Origin: Halichondria panicea
Lineage: Eukaryota; Porifera; Demospongiae; Suberitida; Halichondriidae
Assembly: GCF_963675165.1 (NCBI RefSeq)
Contig: NC_087378.1
Span: 5,947,205-6,011,204 of the forward strand
Length of the DNA: 64,000 nucleotides
Reading direction: 5' to 3'
A program made the position numbers and the translations under genes. Numbering within the stretch: the stretch's first letter is position 1; every line of letters starts with the position of its first letter. This document shows, in pieces, positions 60,801-64,000 of this stretch. The notes under the pieces were generated by a model. That model worked only from the letters and a program-made list of their open reading frames with translations. It ran no database searches and was not told the DNA's origin.

Positions 60801-63800
60801 CATCAGATGTATGCGGAGAGTAACGTGACTTCCTGTATCTGTCACTAGCTTGGAATTTGCACACTGACCAATCCAACGTGGGTGATGTAATCTACATCAC
60901 CCACACTTGGATGGGTTGATAGATTACATCACCCACGCTTGGATTGGTCAGTGTGCAAATTCCAAGCTTGTGACAGATACAGGAAGTCACGTTACTCTCC
61001 GCATACATCTGATGTACAGTATGCCTACGTTCGATACTCTCTATATCATATACTCTTGATTATACATCTACAGTAAAATCTTGATTATCCAGACACACTT
61101 GTTTCAGAGCCAGATCAGATAACTGAATGGATAAACCACGCCTCAATCCACCCACTTGTAGATTAGCAGCTGTGTAAACGTAGGGCACGTGATCGTCTGC
61201 ATCTTTGTGGTATTGGTAACAGCTGTCACATGCTCATTTAAGGAAAATACGTATTTCATAATTATGTAGATGAACTTAGACTCTGTATTAGAGAAAAATG
61301 TTCGAGCCGGGTAATCGAGGTTCTACTGTACATAATAATTATTGTGGCTATAATAATGTAAAAGTTGCTTAAGCAGGTTGCATGTGAGGTAACTTAGGAA
61401 AATTGTTGGTGGAGGAGAGGGTCGATACATGTATGTTGTATGAGGGTTGCCAGTTGTCAGTGTGGTCGACGGAGGTGTGTCGGTTGCCATGGCTATGGGC
61501 ATATAGTGAGCCTGTGGTGATTTTAGGGCGTGGTGGAAGAGTTTCTCTGCCTTGTTAAAGGATCACCACACATCCACGGGTACACAAAACATGTGTACAG
61601 TTTCATGTGCGTACATGTATGTGAATGTCTTGTACTTTTTGTTCAGGTATCATCAGCGGGTGCTCTACATTGACATTGACATTCACCATGGCGACGGTGT
61701 AGAAGAGGCGTTCTATACCACAGACAGAGTCATGACGGTCTCCTTCCACAAGTACGGGGAGTACTTTCCTGGGACGGGGGACCTCAAGGTAATGAGTGTG
61801 CGTGTGTGACATGTGCATGTGTCCAAAATATCACAAAACTTTCATCCTGTCGATGCTAGCTAAGAGTATGTCACTAAGAAGTTGTGTATCTCTCAAAGGA
61901 CGTGGGTGCAGAGAAGGGCAAGTACTATGCTGTCAATTTCCCACTGAGAGACGGTATAGAAGATGAGTCTTACCAGATGATTTTCAAGCCCGTTATGTCT
62001 AAGGTCATGGAGATGTATCGCCCGTCTGTCATCGTGCTTCAGTGTGGAGCAGACTCCCTAGCTGGAGACAGGCTAGGCTGCTTCAACCTCACTCTCAGAG
62101 GTGTGTGTTCTATGACAGAATGTAATTAAGTAGTATACCGTAGACTATAATTATTAGGTTAACTGCTCATAGCCTAGGAACAGTTATGTGTAGATCAAGT
62201 ACAAAAATTGCTAAAAGCTTTACAAAAGTGGTGCCGATCCTAGTATCGTTAAAGCCGATGATGTACATTTATATCAGAAATACGGTAAAGCCGATGATGT
62301 ACTTGTGTATCAGAAATACAGTAAATATCCTATTGGTGTTTGTTAGAAGCACCCTATTGTAGTATCAACACTAGCTATGCCCCCCACCCCACACACACAC
62401 CACGAACACACCAGGTCATGCTGAGTGTGTGGACTTCATGCGACGGTTCAATGTGCCCATGCTACTGCTCGGGGGAGGTGGGTACACCATTCGGAACGTG
62501 GCCAGGTGCTGGACCTACGAGACAGCAGTTGCCCTCAACTGTGATGTGGCAAATGGTGAACTTAGGAGTATATTACGCATGTACTCTGTATGCAGAGTTG
62601 TCTGTCCATTGCATGCAATTGGGAACGTTTAGTTGGCAAGAAGAGTATATAATTATATTTTTTCACTATTATGAGAGCTAGTAGGTCTCTGTGACAAGGA
62701 TGTTTGGTCATGCAGACAGCATATATTTATCCGTACTCGTACTCAAGTAACCATTAAGAACTCTTTATCAATCTGATTATTACCAATGCTTACACGCAAC
62801 GGCTCTTCCCACAACACAGAACTGCCTTACAACGATTACTTTGAGTACTTTGGGCCTGACTTTAAACTGCACATCAGTCCTACAAACATGTCAAACCAAA
62901 ACAACCTGGACTACCTCAACAAGATCAAGGCACGGCTCTTTGAGAACCTCCGTCTCGTCCCTCATGCACCCAGCGTGCAGATGCAACGTAAATACTGTGT
63001 AATGCATAGTATAATGTACACTGGTTTACTGTACATTCATGTGTACTAAATTTTACTTGTTAAGCATGCGTTGTAACTGTTACACTGTGTAGACTGTATG
63101 TACATCGAAAGTGAAAGCTACCACTTTCAGTTATGCCATGCTAGGTACATGTACTGTACCCCCTAATAACGGTTCTTGAGGTACACGTGTATCTTTAGGA
63201 TGATCACCTAATAATCTGACAAATAATTTATTACATCAAAGAATTGCCTTGTAAAGTTTACTGTGGTTTTCAACTGTGTTTATACAGCGATACCTGAAGA
63301 TACTTTCCCTGAGAGTGAACAGAAGGAACAGAATCCAGACACAAGAATCTCACGTGAGTCATCTGATCTGGTCCTGTCTGTAGAATTAGGCACACTGTGC
63401 ACCACTGTAATTATCATAGTACAGAAACCAATAAATGAGTTCTCGCAGCCATTCTCCTTGGGCAATAGTGATGTAATAGAGGATGCCTTACAATTGTATT
63501 GTACCAGGGCCTTCCAAGACTGCAGACTTATTGGCACATCACGTGCAGTATAACTGTACAATGTTCAATGTGTCATACATGTCCACTTTTTTACTGTACA
63601 GTCTACATGCAAGTATGCAAGTAATTGTATTTTGGTGATTTCATCTTTCCAGAACTCCACCGAGACAAGCGCATCGCCCGTGACAACGAGTATAGTGAAA
63701 GTGATGACGAGGGGGAATCCCCCTCCTCCAACAGCAAGAGGGGCAGGAACGAGCATTCCTTCAAGATAGGCACCAAGCGACCTAAACTAACAGAGGATCT

Positions 63801-63931
63801 GTCGGTAAAGAACGCCACTAATGGCAAGCCTGGTCAGAAGCAGGGAGGAATTATCGCTAGTCCCCTTCCCCCAGAGCCGAGTCCCATCACTCCGCTGCCC
63901 TCTGAGGAGCCCACTCCCTCTCACAGTAAAG
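57850..63931 (+). CDS. HDAC1: Class I histone deacetylase (HDAC1/2), 3' end outside window
   Basis: Zinc-dependent lysine deacetylase of the Sin3/NuRD/CoREST complexes, acting in the nucleus. Exons: 57850-57901, 58053-58165, 59707-59824, 59980-60054, 60345-60483, 61647-61788, 61899-62100, 62415-62555, 62820-62987, 63288-63353 and 63653-63931, then a GT donor. The 498 codons present are near the full length of HDAC1/2 (482-488), so only a short last exon is missing. Catalytic features are intact: [15 protein letters not shown] (paired histidines), [16 protein letters not shown] (Asp and His zinc ligands), [12 protein letters not shown] (third zinc ligand) and [14 protein letters not shown] (catalytic tyrosine). 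The tail is rich in acidic and basic residues ([16 protein letters not shown]) as in HDAC1/2. Which of the duplicated vertebrate genes it equals is not meaningful; it is likely the single pre-duplication form. Confidence 0.95.
58850..59340. mobile_element. Long-TIR MITE (CAAGAGTGCATAAG ends), copy 2 with nested insertion
   Basis: Same ends as the 4186 copy, with GTGCTAG repeated on both sides (58843-58849 and 59341-59347), a 7-8-bp target duplication suggesting a hAT-like element. A different MITE (58895-59180) has inserted into its left arm. In HDAC intron 2. Confidence 0.85.
58895..59180. mobile_element. G-rich MITE with AGGGTNTCATACAG ends, nested copy
   Basis: Ends AGGGTTTCATACAG and CTGTATGAAACCCT, with a G run at 58911-58924 just inside the left end. 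Lies inside another MITE, so it inserted later. Related copies at 54919-55120 and 60522-60732. Confidence 0.78.
60522..60732. mobile_element. G-rich MITE with AGGGTNTCATACAG ends
   Basis: Left end AGGGTGTCGTACATGATTTT, right end CCCCTGTATGACACCCT. About 210 bp, in an HDAC intron, directly followed by the palindrome at 60755. Confidence 0.75.
60755..61057. mobile_element. 300-bp near-perfect palindromic foldback element
   Basis: Left arm from AAGAGTATATGATAGAGAAG pairs with a right arm ending ATATCATATACTCTT. Arms are about 135 bp with few mismatches, centred near 60906. End and subterminal sequence (AGAGTATCGAACGTAGG, AACGTGACTTCC) recall the long-TIR MITEs at 4186 and 58850. In HDAC intron 5. 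Confidence 0.85.
61071..61328. mobile_element. Pogo/Tigger-like MITE in HDAC intron
   Basis: TA-flanked, left end CAGTAAAATCTTGATTATCC, right end GGTAATCGAGGTTCTACTG. The interior shares AAACCACGCCT...ATCCACCCACTT with the 9965 copy, confirming one family. 258 bp. Confidence 0.8.
62228..62328. repeat. Short tandem duplication in HDAC intron
   Basis: AAAGCCGATGATGTAC...TATCAGAAATAC is present twice with about a 41-bp period. Confidence 0.75.
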
Positions 63932-64000
63932 GTGGGTAGCCTGGGGGTGGGGAAAAAGTGGTTATATGTAATTGTGGATGTGTACAGTATGAGGCTGTCA

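Overview
This is a nuclear window from an animal. Every large gene is split by GT-AG introns, the intergenic DNA is AT-rich, and the gene set is metazoan: a CLIP3/4 CAP-Gly linker, a CIB calcium sensor, an MFSD8/CLN7-like transporter, supervillin, a Rab8/10-type GTPase, a Roc-COR (ROCO) protein, PREB/Sec12 and a class I histone deacetylase. Three things suggest a sponge, most likely a demosponge: a cysteine-rich multi-pass membrane protein of a type I associate with sponge genomes, an ankyrin-Roc-COR gene, and dense short palindromes of the ACATGTACATGT type. The species cannot be fixed from sequence alone.

Layout. 345-11817 (-): CLIP4-like gene in 18 exons, three CAP-Gly domains. 12567-13437 (-): CIB-like EF-hand protein. 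183 bp separate its start from the divergent MFSD8-like transporter at 13621-17145 (+). 17677-41717 (+): supervillin-like gene in 19 modelled exons. Its 7.5 kb first intron holds two single-exon coiled-coil genes (21533-22843 +, 24027-25046 -), and its tenth intron holds a cysteine-rich membrane protein gene with a frame break (35575-37274 +). 42189-46560 (+): Rab8/Rab10-type GTPase. 47299-52454 (-): ankyrin-Roc-COR protein. 53007-57660 (-): PREB/Sec12. 189 bp separate its start from the divergent HDAC1/2 gene (57850 to at least 63931, +), whose last exon lies beyond the window.

The genes do not form an operon or pathway. They are mostly housekeeping genes for cytoskeleton, membrane traffic, lysosome and chromatin. 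Two head-to-head pairs share very short promoters. Introns and spacers carry many short non-autonomous transposons in at least six families recognisable by terminal inverted repeats, some with clear target-site duplications.

Exon models were built by eye from reading frame, GT/AG signals, phase continuity and remembered family sequences. Six of the main models (CLIP4, CIB, supervillin, Rab, ROCO, PREB) sum to whole codon numbers. Boundaries may be off by a few bases. No non-coding RNA gene was recognised. The candidate novelty lies in the nested intronic genes, one of which may carry a death-fold domain before its coiled coil, and in the transposon families.
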